Part shown: one piece after another, positions 16,463 through 24,640 of the stretch
Layout of the letters: every line of letters starts with the position of its first letter
Position numbering within the stretch: position 1 is the stretch's first letter
DNA from: Methylobacterium oryzae
GTDB taxonomy: Bacteria; Pseudomonadota; Alphaproteobacteria; Rhizobiales; Beijerinckiaceae
Assembly: GCF_021398735.1 (NCBI RefSeq)
Contig: NZ_CP090349.1
Span: 3,429,001-3,493,000, forward strand
Direction of reading: 5' to 3'
DNA: 64,000 bases
The notes under the pieces: model-generated
Told to the model about the DNA's origin: nothing
Seen by the model: the letters and a program-made list of their open reading frames with translations, nothing else
Databases searched by the model: none
Made by a program: the position numbers and the translations under genes

Positions 16463-17320
16463 ATGAGACGGGCGGGACGGGGAGACGGGCGCGCGGCCCG
16501 CGGGCGTTTTCTGACGGGCCCGGCCCTGGCGGTGCTGCCGGTGCTGGCGGCCGGACTGGCGGTCGGACTGGCTGCCGGGCTCGCTGCCGCGCCCGCCGCG
16601 GCCGATCCCGACCTCGCCATGCTGCCGCGCGCCACGGTGCTGGCGGCGATCTGCGGGCGGCCCGCCGACAAGGAGGCCGAGACCTGCCGGATGAAGGACG
16701 GCCGCACGGCGGAATTCTGGACCGCCGCGATGTTCTCCACCGAGACCGGGAGCCGGTTCACCGGCTTCGTCACGATGCCGGCCCCGGGCGCGGACGCCGC
16801 GGCGCCCGACCGGCTGAGCGTCGCGGCCGCCACCTACGTCCTCAAGGATATGCGCTGGCGCCTCGAAGACGTGCAGGTCCTGTCCGGCCGGATCGGGACC
16901 GGGAACCGCAACGGCGGCGCCCCGGAGGTGGACGAGCGGCTCGGCGCCGTGTTCAGGCCGCTGAGCCGGGGCCGCCTCCTGATGGGCCTGCGCCTCACGG
17001 TCTACGGGACGGCCGGATCGCAGGGCTTCTCGTACCTCCTCCTCCAGTTCCGCGACGCGCCGGCGCACTGGACGCTCGCGGGCGAGGTCGCGGCGGGCGC
17101 CGACGAGACGGCCGGCTGCTCGGAGGATCCCTGCCGGCTGGGATCGAGCACGGGACGGCTGGAGATCCTGCCGGAGGATCCGCGCGACCCCGCCGCGTGG
17201 CCCCCGGTCCGAGTCGCCCTGAGCGGCACCGTGCTGGGCGCGGACGGGGTGCTGCGTCCGGCCACGGACCGGGATGCCCGGGTCTATCGATTCGATCCGG
17301 GCGCCGGCACCTACCGCTGA
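16463..17320 (+). CDS. Exported protein of unknown function
   Basis: 285 residues. A basic N-terminus and a long Ala/Leu/Val stretch (about 18-47, ending AAPAAA-D) form a signal peptide. The mature part has two Cys near its start (ICGRPADKEAETC) and two later (GCSEDPC), so two disulfides are plausible. No family recognised. The start is uncertain because a 9-bp hairpin abuts the ATG; a GTG at 16531 would cut into the signal peptide. It sits between a response regulator and a hybrid kinase, where a sensed or sensor-associated periplasmic protein is conceivable. Confidence 0.65.
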   Translation: MRRAGRGDGRAARGRFLTGPALAVLPVLAAGLAVGLAAGLAAAPAAADPDLAMLPRATVLAAICGRPADKEAETCRMKDGRTAEFWTAAMFSTETGSRFTGFVTMPAPGADAAAPDRLSVAAATYVLKDMRWRLEDVQVLSGRIGTGNRNGGAPEVDERLGAVFRPLSRGRLLMGLRLTVYGTAGSQGFSYLLLQFRDAPAHWTLAGEVAAGADETAGCSEDPCRLGSSTGRLEILPEDPRDPAAWPPVRVALSGTVLGADGVLRPATDRDARVYRFDPGAGTYR

Positions 17321-17751
17321 CGGCGCCCGCGACCGTGCGTGCGGCCGGTCGACGAGATCAGACCTGCAGTGAAGTAAAAAATAATCTGCCGCATATTTTC
17401 CGCAGGAACGTCTCGCTGCAGCACGGGGACCATTGTAGCGGAGACTGAATAAGCGGTTCTAGCACCGAAGACTCGTCCGCGCCGCCACATCGCGGGCTCC
17501 CGCCGCGTCTGGTGGCGTCGATCACCTTCAGGTAGACTTGTCAGATCTGTCCGCGATCGGCGACGGCGGCGCGCCGTTGCCCGGATCCCGGGCGGCGACG
17601 CGGCAGGGCGACTGCACGATGAAGCGACAGCGGGAGACCGGGGCCGGCACGGCGCGATTCAGGGCGGACGCCGCGGGGTCCGCTCCGGCGGAGCGGGTGC
17701 CCGGCCTCGGTCTCGGTCTCGGCGTCGCTGCCGAGCGGGCCTGAGCCGACG
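17321..17751. other. Intergenic region, 431 bp
   Basis: Contains an AT-rich patch at about 17371-17400 that is unusual for this DNA and is probably the promoter of the hybrid kinase. A 68-codon ORF at 17538-17744 ends just before the kinase but has a Gly/Leu-repeat end and no recognisable feature, so I do not call it. Nothing else is evident. Confidence 0.4.
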
Positions 17752-19398
17752 ATGTTCGGGTCGCGGCGCCGGCGGGACGAGACGTACGACAACGAGAAGG
17801 CGCAGGCGCTGATCCGGGCCGTCGTCATCGGCCTCGCCTGCCTGTATCTCCTGCCCCAGATCTACGGCGGGATCGCCCCGCCGGAGGCCCGGTTCGTCGC
17901 CTATCTGGTGACGTGCCACTGGGTCTTCGCCGTGGCGCTGTACGGCTGGATCAGCCGCAACCCCGGCAGCAACACGCCGCGCCGCGTCGTCACCTTCCTC
18001 CTCGACCTCGGCGGGATGACCTACACGATGGCGGTGGGCGGCGCGCCGTTCCTGCCGCTCTACGCGATCGTCATCCGGCTGATCGTCGGCAACGGCCTGC
18101 GCTACGGCGTCACCGCCCTGAAGGCGTCCACGGCGGCGGCCCTGGTCTCGATCGCGGTCACCACGTACTTCAACGCGTACTGGCGCGCGAACCCGTTCCT
18201 CGTCCTGACGCTGACGGCCATCACCGTCCTCGTGCCGACCTACATCTACAGCCTGCTGGAGCGCCTGCGCGGCGCCTACGAGCGCGAGCAGGAGGCGAGC
18301 CTGTCCAAGTCGCGCTTCCTGGCGCAGGCGAGCCACGATCTGCGCCAGCCGATCCACGCCATCAGCCTGTTCACCGCCTGCCTGCGCGGCGCCCGGCTGG
18401 GGCCGGAGGAGCTGCAGATGGTCGAGAACATCGACCGGTCGCTGCAGAGCGTCTCGCGCCTGTTCAAGTCGCTCCTGGACATCTCGACCCTCGACAGCGG
18501 ACGGGTGGAGCCCCGGCCCGAGCCCGTCGCGATCAACGACATCCTCGAGGATGTCCGGCGCCAGAACTCCGAGGCCGCCCAGATCGCCGGGACGGCCCTG
18601 CGCAGCCGCGCCTGCGCGGTCGTGGTGCGCACCGACCGGGCCCTGCTCACGACCATGGTCCAGAACATCGTCAACAACGCGATCAAGTACGCGCCCGGCC
18701 GGCCGATCCTGATCGCCTGCCGCCGGCGGGGCGACCGGCTCGCCATCCAGGTCTACGATCGCGGCCCCGGGATCCCGGTCGCGCATCAGGAGCGGGTCTT
18801 CGACGAGTTCTACCAAGTCCGCCGCCGCGGCGACCGGGACGTCGAGGGGGTGGGCCTCGGCCTGCCGATCGTCCGGCGGCTCGGCGCGCTCCTGGACCTG
18901 ACGGTGACGCTGCGCTCGGTGCCGGGGCGCGGGACCTGCGTGACGATCGGTGACCTGCCCCTCGCCCGGGCCCCGCAGCCCGTGGCCCTCCCCGCCCGGC
19001 TCGACCCGCCGGCGACGATCGGCGGCCTGCGCGTGCTGCTGGTGGAGGACGACGCTGCCGTGCTGCGGGCGACCGCCAGCCTGCTGGAGAAATGGGGCTG
19101 CCGCGTCCGGCCCGAGACCGGGATCCCCGACGCCGTGCCGGAGATCGACCTCCTCATCACCGATTTCGAGCTCGGGAACGGCGTCACGGGGACGGACTGC
19201 ATCGCGGCGGTCCGGAGGCTCGCCGGCCGCCCGCTGCCGGCGGTGGTGATGAGCGGCCACGACGAGGCGCGCGTGCGCGAGGATCTGGGGGCGCCGGACA
19301 TCCCGATCCTCTCGAAACCGGTCCGGCCGGCCGAGCTGCGCTCCGTGCTCACCGCCGCGAGCCTCCGGCTGCGCCCCCGGCCGGCGCCGGCCGCGTGA
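17752..19398 (+). CDS. Hybrid sensor histidine kinase, RpfC-like membrane sensor
   Basis: 548 residues. The N-terminal 165 residues hold about five transmembrane helices and resemble the membrane input region of RpfC-type kinases. Then: dimerisation/phospho-acceptor region with H195 (SHDLRQPIHA), N-box about 303-312 (QNIVNNAIKYA), G1 DRGPGIP at about 336-342, G2 GVGLGLPIV at about 366-374, and a receiver domain from about residue 426 (LLVEDDAAV) with acceptor D471 (LLITDFELGNG) and lysine K522 (SKPVRPAEL). All catalytic residues are present. It could donate phosphate to the NarL-type regulator 1.4 kb upstream, though that pairing is inferred only from distance. Confidence 0.85.
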   Translation: MFGSRRRRDETYDNEKAQALIRAVVIGLACLYLLPQIYGGIAPPEARFVAYLVTCHWVFAVALYGWISRNPGSNTPRRVVTFLLDLGGMTYTMAVGGAPFLPLYAIVIRLIVGNGLRYGVTALKASTAAALVSIAVTTYFNAYWRANPFLVLTLTAITVLVPTYIYSLLERLRGAYEREQEASLSKSRFLAQASHDLRQPIHAISLFTACLRGARLGPEELQMVENIDRSLQSVSRLFKSLLDISTLDSGRVEPRPEPVAINDILEDVRRQNSEAAQIAGTALRSRACAVVVRTDRALLTTMVQNIVNNAIKYAPGRPILIACRRRGDRLAIQVYDRGPGIPVAHQERVFDEFYQVRRRGDRDVEGVGLGLPIVRRLGALLDLTVTLRSVPGRGTCVTIGDLPLARAPQPVALPARLDPPATIGGLRVLLVEDDAAVLRATASLLEKWGCRVRPETGIPDAVPEIDLLITDFELGNGVTGTDCIAAVRRLAGRPLPAVVMSGHDEARVREDLGAPDIPILSKPVRPAELRSVLTAASLRLRPRPAPAA

Positions 19399-19415
19399 GG
19401 CGCGCGGTCGGCGCC

Positions 19416-19715
19416 CTACCGGGCCGGTTCGCCCGGGGCCCTGCCCGGCCCCCTGCCCGGCTCCTCGCCGGGACGCGCGGTCCCCGTCCGGCCGCCCTGC
19501 TGGTCGAGCATCGCCCGGAGCAGCGCGTCCCGCGCGAGGCCGTGCTCGGTCGCGATGCGGTCCACGATCCGGAGCGCCTGCGCGGCGGGGGAGCGGTCCG
19601 TCACCGGCAATTGCGCGAAGGCTTGGCTGAGTCGCGTTCCCGCGACGTATCCGATGACGATCCCGACGAGGACGCCGCAGGCGCCGGCCAGGATCAGGAC
19701 GCCGAACTTCATCAC
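19416..19715 (-). CDS. Small single-pass membrane protein
   Basis: 99 residues, or 98 from the second Met. One N-terminal helix (FGVLILAGACGVLVGIVIGY) is followed by a soluble region with a helix (ALRIVDRIATEHGLARDALL) and a Gly/Pro/Arg tail. No family recognised. It converges with the hybrid kinase 17 bp away. Confidence 0.55.
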   Translation of the reverse strand: MMKFGVLILAGACGVLVGIVIGYVAGTRLSQAFAQLPVTDRSPAAQALRIVDRIATEHGLARDALLRAMLDQQGGRTGTARPGEEPGRGPGRAPGEPAR

Positions 19716-19812
19716 TCACCCGCCGGCTGCCGCGAGACTGCCGGCCTTCTGACCATCCCGCGCGGGTGATCTCAAGAGGCGGGCCGCCGGCTCGGCGGCC
19801 CCGGTCGCCGCG

Positions 19813-20019
19813 TCAGCCCTGCTCCGCGCGGTCCGCGCCGTCGCGGGCCTCGGCCTCCCGCCGGGCCGCGCGGGCCTGGGCGATCAGGTCGACGGCCGTC
19901 AGCGGGGCATTCGCCCCCACGCCGCCGGCCAGCAGCAGGCCCGGCGGCACCGTCCGGACCTGGGCACGGCCGCCGCGGACGCCGCGGCGGCCGGCCCTTC
20001 GATCGGTCGCGTTCGTCAT
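19813..20019 (-). CDS. Small hypothetical protein
   Basis: 68 residues: a basic start (TNATDRRAGRRG), a short hydrophobic part (GLLLAGGVGANAPL) and a charged helical end (AQARAARREAEARDG). No family recognised. It follows the 34-residue gene by 16 bp in the same direction; the pair is plausible but short. Confidence 0.4.
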   Translation of the reverse strand: MTNATDRRAGRRGVRGGRAQVRTVPPGLLLAGGVGANAPLTAVDLIAQARAARREAEARDGADRAEQG

Positions 20020-20035
20020 GACAGCGCGCCGCCCG

Positions 20036-20140
20036 TCAGCGCGGGCCGGCCTGCGGCCGCGGCCGCGGAACGGCGATGGTGACCAGCTCGCCGGTGATCG
20101 GATCCAGGATCGTCATGGGCCCCCCGTGGTTGTGCCCCAT
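20036..20140 (-). CDS. Very small hypothetical protein (34 residues)
   Basis: Starts MGHNHGGPMT, continues ILDPITGELVTIAVPRPRP and is preceded by AGG at a workable distance. G/C dominates third positions and the His/Gly start is distinctive. Found by direct reading since it is shorter than the usual cutoff. No family recognised. Confidence 0.45.
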   Translation of the reverse strand: MGHNHGGPMTILDPITGELVTIAVPRPRPQAGPR

Positions 20141-20319
20141 GGCGGACCTGAATTGTGTTTTAACATTGGCCAACCGGGGCCGTGTGCACAGATTTGGCGG
20201 TCGATGTCGGCCCCGGCCGCGCTCCGATTGTTGATTATCCGTCCCGATATCCGGATCGAAGTGCGGTATTCCCGGGCCCGGCGCCGGCGGGACGTGCGGC
20301 GGGACGTGCGGCGGGCGCG

Positions 20320-21021
20320 CTAGACGGACATCCAGCGGAGCACGTCGGCCTCGACCATCCCGGCCCGGGGGCCGGCCAGCACCACCTGCCCGCGATCCAT
20401 CACCGCGTAGGAGTCGCAGAGGTCCCGGGCCCACTCGAAATACTGCTCGACCAGCACGATCCCCATCTCGCCCTTGCCGCGCAGGTAGGTGATCGCCCGG
20501 CCGATATCCTTGATGATCGAGGGCTGGATCCCCTCGGTGGGCTCGTCGAGCACGAGGAGCTTCGGCCGCGTCACCAGCGCCCGGCCGATGGCGAGCTGCT
20601 GCTGCTGGCCGCCCGAGAGGTCGCCGCCGCGCCGGTGCAGCATGTCCTTGAGCACCGGGAACAGGTCGTAGATCTCCCCCGGGATATGGCGGTCGCGGCG
20701 CCTGAGCGGCGCGAAGCCGGTCTCCAGGTTCTCCTTGACGGTGAGCAGCGGGAAGATCTCGCGGCCCTGGGGCACGAAGGCGATCCCGGCCCGGGCCCGG
20801 TCGTAGGGCGCGAGGCCCTGGATCGGGCGGCCGTCGAGACGGATCGCGCCGGAGCGCACCGGCTGCTGGCCGACGATCGCCCGCAGCAGCGAGGTCTTGC
20901 CGACGCCGTTGCGGCCCAGGACCGTGGTGACCCGCCCGGCCTCGGCCGTCAGCGAGACGCCGCGGAGCGCCTGCGCGGCGCCGTAATAGAGGTCGATGCC
21001 GTCGACGGAGAGCATGGTCAT
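20320..21021 (-). CDS. urtE: Urea ABC transporter ATP-binding subunit UrtE
   Basis: 233 residues. One ABC module: Walker A GRNGVGKTS, signature LSGGQQQQLAIG, Walker B KLLVLDEPTEG and a switch His-equivalent region (VLVEQYFEWA). The GRNGVGKT form and the EGIQPSIIKDIGRAI block are typical of UrtE rather than LivF. It is the last gene of urtABCDE, and its ATG overlaps the urtD stop (ATGA). Together with UrtD it would power high-affinity uptake of urea across the inner membrane. Confidence 0.93.
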   Translation of the reverse strand: MTMLSVDGIDLYYGAAQALRGVSLTAEAGRVTTVLGRNGVGKTSLLRAIVGQQPVRSGAIRLDGRPIQGLAPYDRARAGIAFVPQGREIFPLLTVKENLETGFAPLRRRDRHIPGEIYDLFPVLKDMLHRRGGDLSGGQQQQLAIGRALVTRPKLLVLDEPTEGIQPSIIKDIGRAITYLRGKGEMGIVLVEQYFEWARDLCDSYAVMDRGQVVLAGPRAGMVEADVLRWMSV

Positions 21022-21821
21022 CGTCCCAGATACACCTCGACGACCCGCGGGTCGGCCGAGACGGCGTCGATCGAGCCCTCGGCCAGCACCGCGCCCTCGT
21101 GCAGGCAGGTGACCCGGCAGCCGAGGTCCCGGACGAAGTGCATGTCGTGCTCGACCACCAGCACGGCGTGCTCGCCGGCGATGCGGCGCAGCAGGCGGGC
21201 GGTCTCGGCGGTCTCGGCGTCGGTCATGCCGGCCACTGGCTCGTCGACCAGCAGGAGCTTGGGGTCCTGCGCGAGCAGCATGCCGATCTCCAGCCACTGC
21301 TTCTGGCCGTGGCTGAGATCGGCCGCCGGGCGGCCCCGGTGGGCCAGCAGGCCGACGGTCTCCAGCAGCGAATCGATCCGCGCGGCCTCCACCCGGTTGC
21401 GCCAGCCGAACAGGGACGCGAAGGCGGCGCGCGGACCTTTGAGGGCGAGCAGGATGTTGTCGGCGACCGTGTGGCTCTCGAACACGGTGGGCTTCTGGAA
21501 CTTGCGGCCGATGCCGAGGTCGGCGATCGCCGGCTCGTCGCTCCTGAGCAGGTCGTGGGTGCCGTCGAACAGCGCGATGCCGCTGTCCGGCCGCGTCTTG
21601 CCGGTGATGCAGTCCATCATGGTGGTCTTGCCGGCGCCGTTCGGGCCGATGATCGCCCGCAACTCGCCGCGGGCCAGCGTCAGCGACAGGCCGCGCAGGG
21701 CCTTGTAGCCGTCGAAGGTCACCCGCAGGTCGTCGAGGTAGAGGAGCGCGTCCGTCTCGCGCTTCCGGTTGGCGGGGCCGCGGGCAGCGGCATCCGGCGG
21801 TTCGAGGAGGTCGGTGCTCAC
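21018..21821 (-). CDS. urtD: Urea ABC transporter ATP-binding subunit UrtD
   Basis: 267 residues starting at GTG 21821, whose GTGA overlaps the urtC stop. Walker A GPNGAGKTT, signature region LSHGQKQWLEIG (the UrtD form of the LSGGQ motif), Walker B KLLLVDEPVAGM, and the switch region VVEHDMHFV. The GQKQWLEIGMLL and MTDAETAETA blocks are characteristic of UrtD. It pairs with UrtE in the importer. Confidence 0.93.
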   Translation of the reverse strand: MSTDLLEPPDAAARGPANRKRETDALLYLDDLRVTFDGYKALRGLSLTLARGELRAIIGPNGAGKTTMMDCITGKTRPDSGIALFDGTHDLLRSDEPAIADLGIGRKFQKPTVFESHTVADNILLALKGPRAAFASLFGWRNRVEAARIDSLLETVGLLAHRGRPAADLSHGQKQWLEIGMLLAQDPKLLLVDEPVAGMTDAETAETARLLRRIAGEHAVLVVEHDMHFVRDLGCRVTCLHEGAVLAEGSIDAVSADPRVVEVYLGR

Positions 21822-22981
21822 GAGCCCTGCCCTTCTTCGGCGAGTTTCGGGGCGATGGCGGGCTCCGGCGGCAGCTTGGCGGCGGCGCGCCGGGAGCCGA
21901 ACCGCTCGATCGCGGTGCCGACGAGGCCGCGCGGCAGGAACAGCGTCACGAACACGAACAGGCCGCCGAGCGCGAACAGCCACGCGTCCGGCATCGCGCC
22001 GGTGAGCACGGTCTTGGCGTAGTTGACCAGCACGGCGCCGAGCGCCGCGCCGACCAGCGTGCCGCGACCGCCCACCGCCACCCAGATGACCGTCTCGATG
22101 GAGTTGGTGGGCGCGAACTCCCCCGGGTTGATGATGCCGACCTGCGGCACGTAGAGGGCGCCGGCGACGCCCGCCATCATGGCCGAGACCGTGAAGGCCA
22201 GCGTCTTGAAGTGCTCCGGCCGGTAGCCGAGGAAGCGCGTGCGGCTCTCGGCGTCGCGCACGGCGATCAGGATCTTGCCGTAGGCCGAGACCGTCATGAC
22301 CCGGGCGATCAGGTAGCCCAGCGCCAGCGCGATTCCGGTGGCCACGAAGATGCCGACGCGGAAATTCTGTGCCTGAACCGAGAGTCCCAGGAGATCCTTG
22401 AAGTCGGTCAGCCCGTTGTTGCCGCCGAGCCCCATGTCGTTGCGGAAGAAGGCGAGCATCAGCGCGTAGGTCAGCGCCTGGGTGATGATCGACAGGTAGA
22501 CGCCGGTCACCCGCGACCGGAAGGCGAGCCAGCCGAACACGAAGGCCAGCAGGCCCGGCACCAGCAGCACCATCAGGGCCGCGAAGGCGAAGTGGTCGAA
22601 GCCGTACCAGTACCAGGGCAGCGCCTTGTAGTTCAGGAACACCATGAAGTCGGGCAGGACTGGGTTGCCGTAGACGCCCCGGGCGCCGATCTGGCGCATC
22701 AGGTACATGCCCATCGCGTAGCCGCCGAGGGCGAAGAACGCCCCGTGGCCGAGCGAGAGGATGCCGCAATAGCCCCAGACGAGGTCGAGGCTGACCGCGA
22801 GCAGCGCGTAGGCGAGGTATTTTCCGAAGAGCGAGACGAGGTAGGTCGGCAGGTGCAGGCCGGAGCCCTCCGGCACCGCGAGATTCAGCACCGGCACGGC
22901 GAGGCAGAAGGCGGCCAGGACGGCGAGGAAGATCCAGCCCTTCAGGTCGATGAGGGGGGTGCGAGGCGGTATGGGGCTCAC
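21818..22981 (-). CDS. urtC: Urea ABC transporter permease UrtC
   Basis: 387 residues starting at GTG 22981, whose GTGA overlaps the urtB stop. It is a LivM-type permease with about ten hydrophobic segments. Diagnostic stretches include SLDLVWGYCGILSLGHGAFF, the FFRNDMGLGGNNGLTDFKD loop and ESRTRFLGY before the last helices, all features of UrtC. Forms the membrane channel with UrtB. Confidence 0.93.
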   Translation of the reverse strand: MSPIPPRTPLIDLKGWIFLAVLAAFCLAVPVLNLAVPEGSGLHLPTYLVSLFGKYLAYALLAVSLDLVWGYCGILSLGHGAFFALGGYAMGMYLMRQIGARGVYGNPVLPDFMVFLNYKALPWYWYGFDHFAFAALMVLLVPGLLAFVFGWLAFRSRVTGVYLSIITQALTYALMLAFFRNDMGLGGNNGLTDFKDLLGLSVQAQNFRVGIFVATGIALALGYLIARVMTVSAYGKILIAVRDAESRTRFLGYRPEHFKTLAFTVSAMMAGVAGALYVPQVGIINPGEFAPTNSIETVIWVAVGGRGTLVGAALGAVLVNYAKTVLTGAMPDAWLFALGGLFVFVTLFLPRGLVGTAIERFGSRRAAAKLPPEPAIAPKLAEEGQGS

Positions 22982-24549
22982 GATTCCACCGCCCGGCCCT
23001 TGAGCGCGAACAGGCCGCGCGGGCGCTTCTGGATGAACAGGATGATGAAGATCAGGAGGCCGATCTTGGCGAGCACCGCGCCGATATACGGCTCGGCGAG
23101 CTTGTTCACGACGCCGAGCGTCAGCGCCGCCACCAGCGTCCCCCAGAGGTTGCCGACGCCGCCGAACACCACCACGAGGAACGAGTCGATGATGTAGCCC
23201 TGGCCGAGATTGGGCGACACGTTGTCGATCTGCGAGAGGGCGACGCCCGCGATCCCCGCGATGCCGGAGCCGAGCCCGAAGGTCAGGGCGTCGACGTAGG
23301 GGGTGCGGATGCCCATCGCGGCGGCCATGCGGCGGTTCTGGGTGACCGCCCGGGTCTTCAGGCCGAAGGACGTCTTCCGCAGCACGAACAGGAGGCCAAG
23401 GAACACGGCGAACGCGAACACGATGATCCACATCCGGCCCCAGGTGATCGACAGGCCGTAGAAGTCGAAGGCGCCGCTCATGAAGGCGGGGGCGCCGACC
23501 TCGCGGTTGGTTGGGCCGAAGATCGAGCGCACGCCCTGCTGCAGCGCGAGGCTGACCCCGAAGGTGGCGAGCAGCGTCTCCAGCGGGCGCCCGTACAGGA
23601 AGCGGATGATGAACCGCTCGATCAGCACCCCGACGAGGCCGGCGACCAGGAACGCGCAGGGGATGCTGATCGCCAGCGACCAGCCGAACAGGACGGGCGC
23701 CTTGGTGCGGATCAGCTCCTGCACGAGGTAGGTCGTGTAGGCGCCGAGCATCACCATCTCGCCGTGGGCCATGTTGATCACGCCCATCACCCCGAAGGTG
23801 ATGGCGAGCCCGATGGCGGCGAGCAGCAGGACCGAGCCGAGCGAGATGCCGTACCAGACGTTCTGGAGGGCGCCGATTATCGCGAGCCGCGTCTCGATCG
23901 CCGCGATGCCGCGGGCGGCGGCGGCGCGCACGGCCTCGCTCGGATCCGCCGCGAGACCGCGCAGGATGCCCATCGCGTCGCCATCGCCCCGGGCCTGGAT
24001 GGCTGGAATCGCGGCAATCCGGTCGGGTTCCGCGGTGCCCGGCCTCGCGAGCAGCACGGCGGCGCGGGCCTCGGTGAGCGCCTGCCGGACGCCCGGACTG
24101 GTCTCGCGGGCGAGCGCCGCGTCGAGGGCCGGCAGCGCGGCCACGTCCCGCGCCTTGAACACCGCGTCGGCGGCGGCCCGGCGCCGGGCCGGGTCGGGGC
24201 TCGCGAGGTCGAGCTGCCCGCGGGCGGCCTCGATCGCCCGGCGGACGCGGTTGTTGGCCCGCACCGGCTTGAGGTCGGGGCTGTCGGCGGCCGGGGCGCC
24301 GGTCCTCGCATCCACGACGGCGCCGCCCTGCCGGATGAGCAGGGTCTTGTCCGGGCCCACCAGCAGGCGGCCGTCCGACAGGGCCGAGAGGATCGCGTCG
24401 GCGCGCGGGTCGCCAGAGGCGGCGAGGCCGGAGACGCCGGCCTCGATCTCGGCGTAGCCGTCGCCGGCGAGCTGCGCGTAGGGATCGGGCGCCTGCGCGA
24501 GCGCCGGGGCGCAGAGCAGCAGGACGAGGAGAGTCAGGAGACGAAGCAT
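22978..24549 (-). CDS. urtB: Urea ABC transporter permease UrtB
   Basis: 523 residues from ATG 24549; the frame extends 13 codons further but this start gives a proper signal peptide (MLRLLTLLVLLLCAPALAQA). A periplasmic region of about 200 residues with repeated Ala-rich helices precedes a LivH-type permease of about 300 residues that begins near NVWYGISLGSVLLLAAIGLA. That long N-terminal part distinguishes UrtB from ordinary LivH. Only a weak ribosome binding site is seen, and a hairpin at 24606-24629 lies just upstream, so its translation may be tuned relative to urtA. Confidence 0.92.
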   Translation of the reverse strand: MLRLLTLLVLLLCAPALAQAPDPYAQLAGDGYAEIEAGVSGLAASGDPRADAILSALSDGRLLVGPDKTLLIRQGGAVVDARTGAPAADSPDLKPVRANNRVRRAIEAARGQLDLASPDPARRRAAADAVFKARDVAALPALDAALARETSPGVRQALTEARAAVLLARPGTAEPDRIAAIPAIQARGDGDAMGILRGLAADPSEAVRAAAARGIAAIETRLAIIGALQNVWYGISLGSVLLLAAIGLAITFGVMGVINMAHGEMVMLGAYTTYLVQELIRTKAPVLFGWSLAISIPCAFLVAGLVGVLIERFIIRFLYGRPLETLLATFGVSLALQQGVRSIFGPTNREVGAPAFMSGAFDFYGLSITWGRMWIIVFAFAVFLGLLFVLRKTSFGLKTRAVTQNRRMAAAMGIRTPYVDALTFGLGSGIAGIAGVALSQIDNVSPNLGQGYIIDSFLVVVFGGVGNLWGTLVAALTLGVVNKLAEPYIGAVLAKIGLLIFIILFIQKRPRGLFALKGRAVES

Positions 24550-24605
24550 CGGGGCCGTTCTGCGAGCCGGGAGCGGTGCGCCCCACACGGGTGAGGCGCG
24601 TGTCC

Positions 24606-24629
24606 CCTCTCCCCGCTCGCGGGGAGAGG
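24606..24629 (-). promoter_or_regulatory. Hairpin between urtA and urtB
   Basis: CCTCTCCCC (24606-24614) and GGGGAGAGG (24621-24629) form a perfect 9-bp stem with a 6-nt loop in the 91-bp urtA-urtB gap. Such intercistronic hairpins often stabilise the upstream message or partly terminate, allowing more binding protein than permease to be made. Confidence 0.6.
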
Positions 24630-24640
24630 AGGTGCAGGGC

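Noticed and set aside
17538..17744. 68-codon ORF before the hybrid kinase
   Set aside because: Ends in a simple Gly/Leu repeat, lacks a convincing ribosome site and resembles nothing; GC-driven ORFs of this size are common here.
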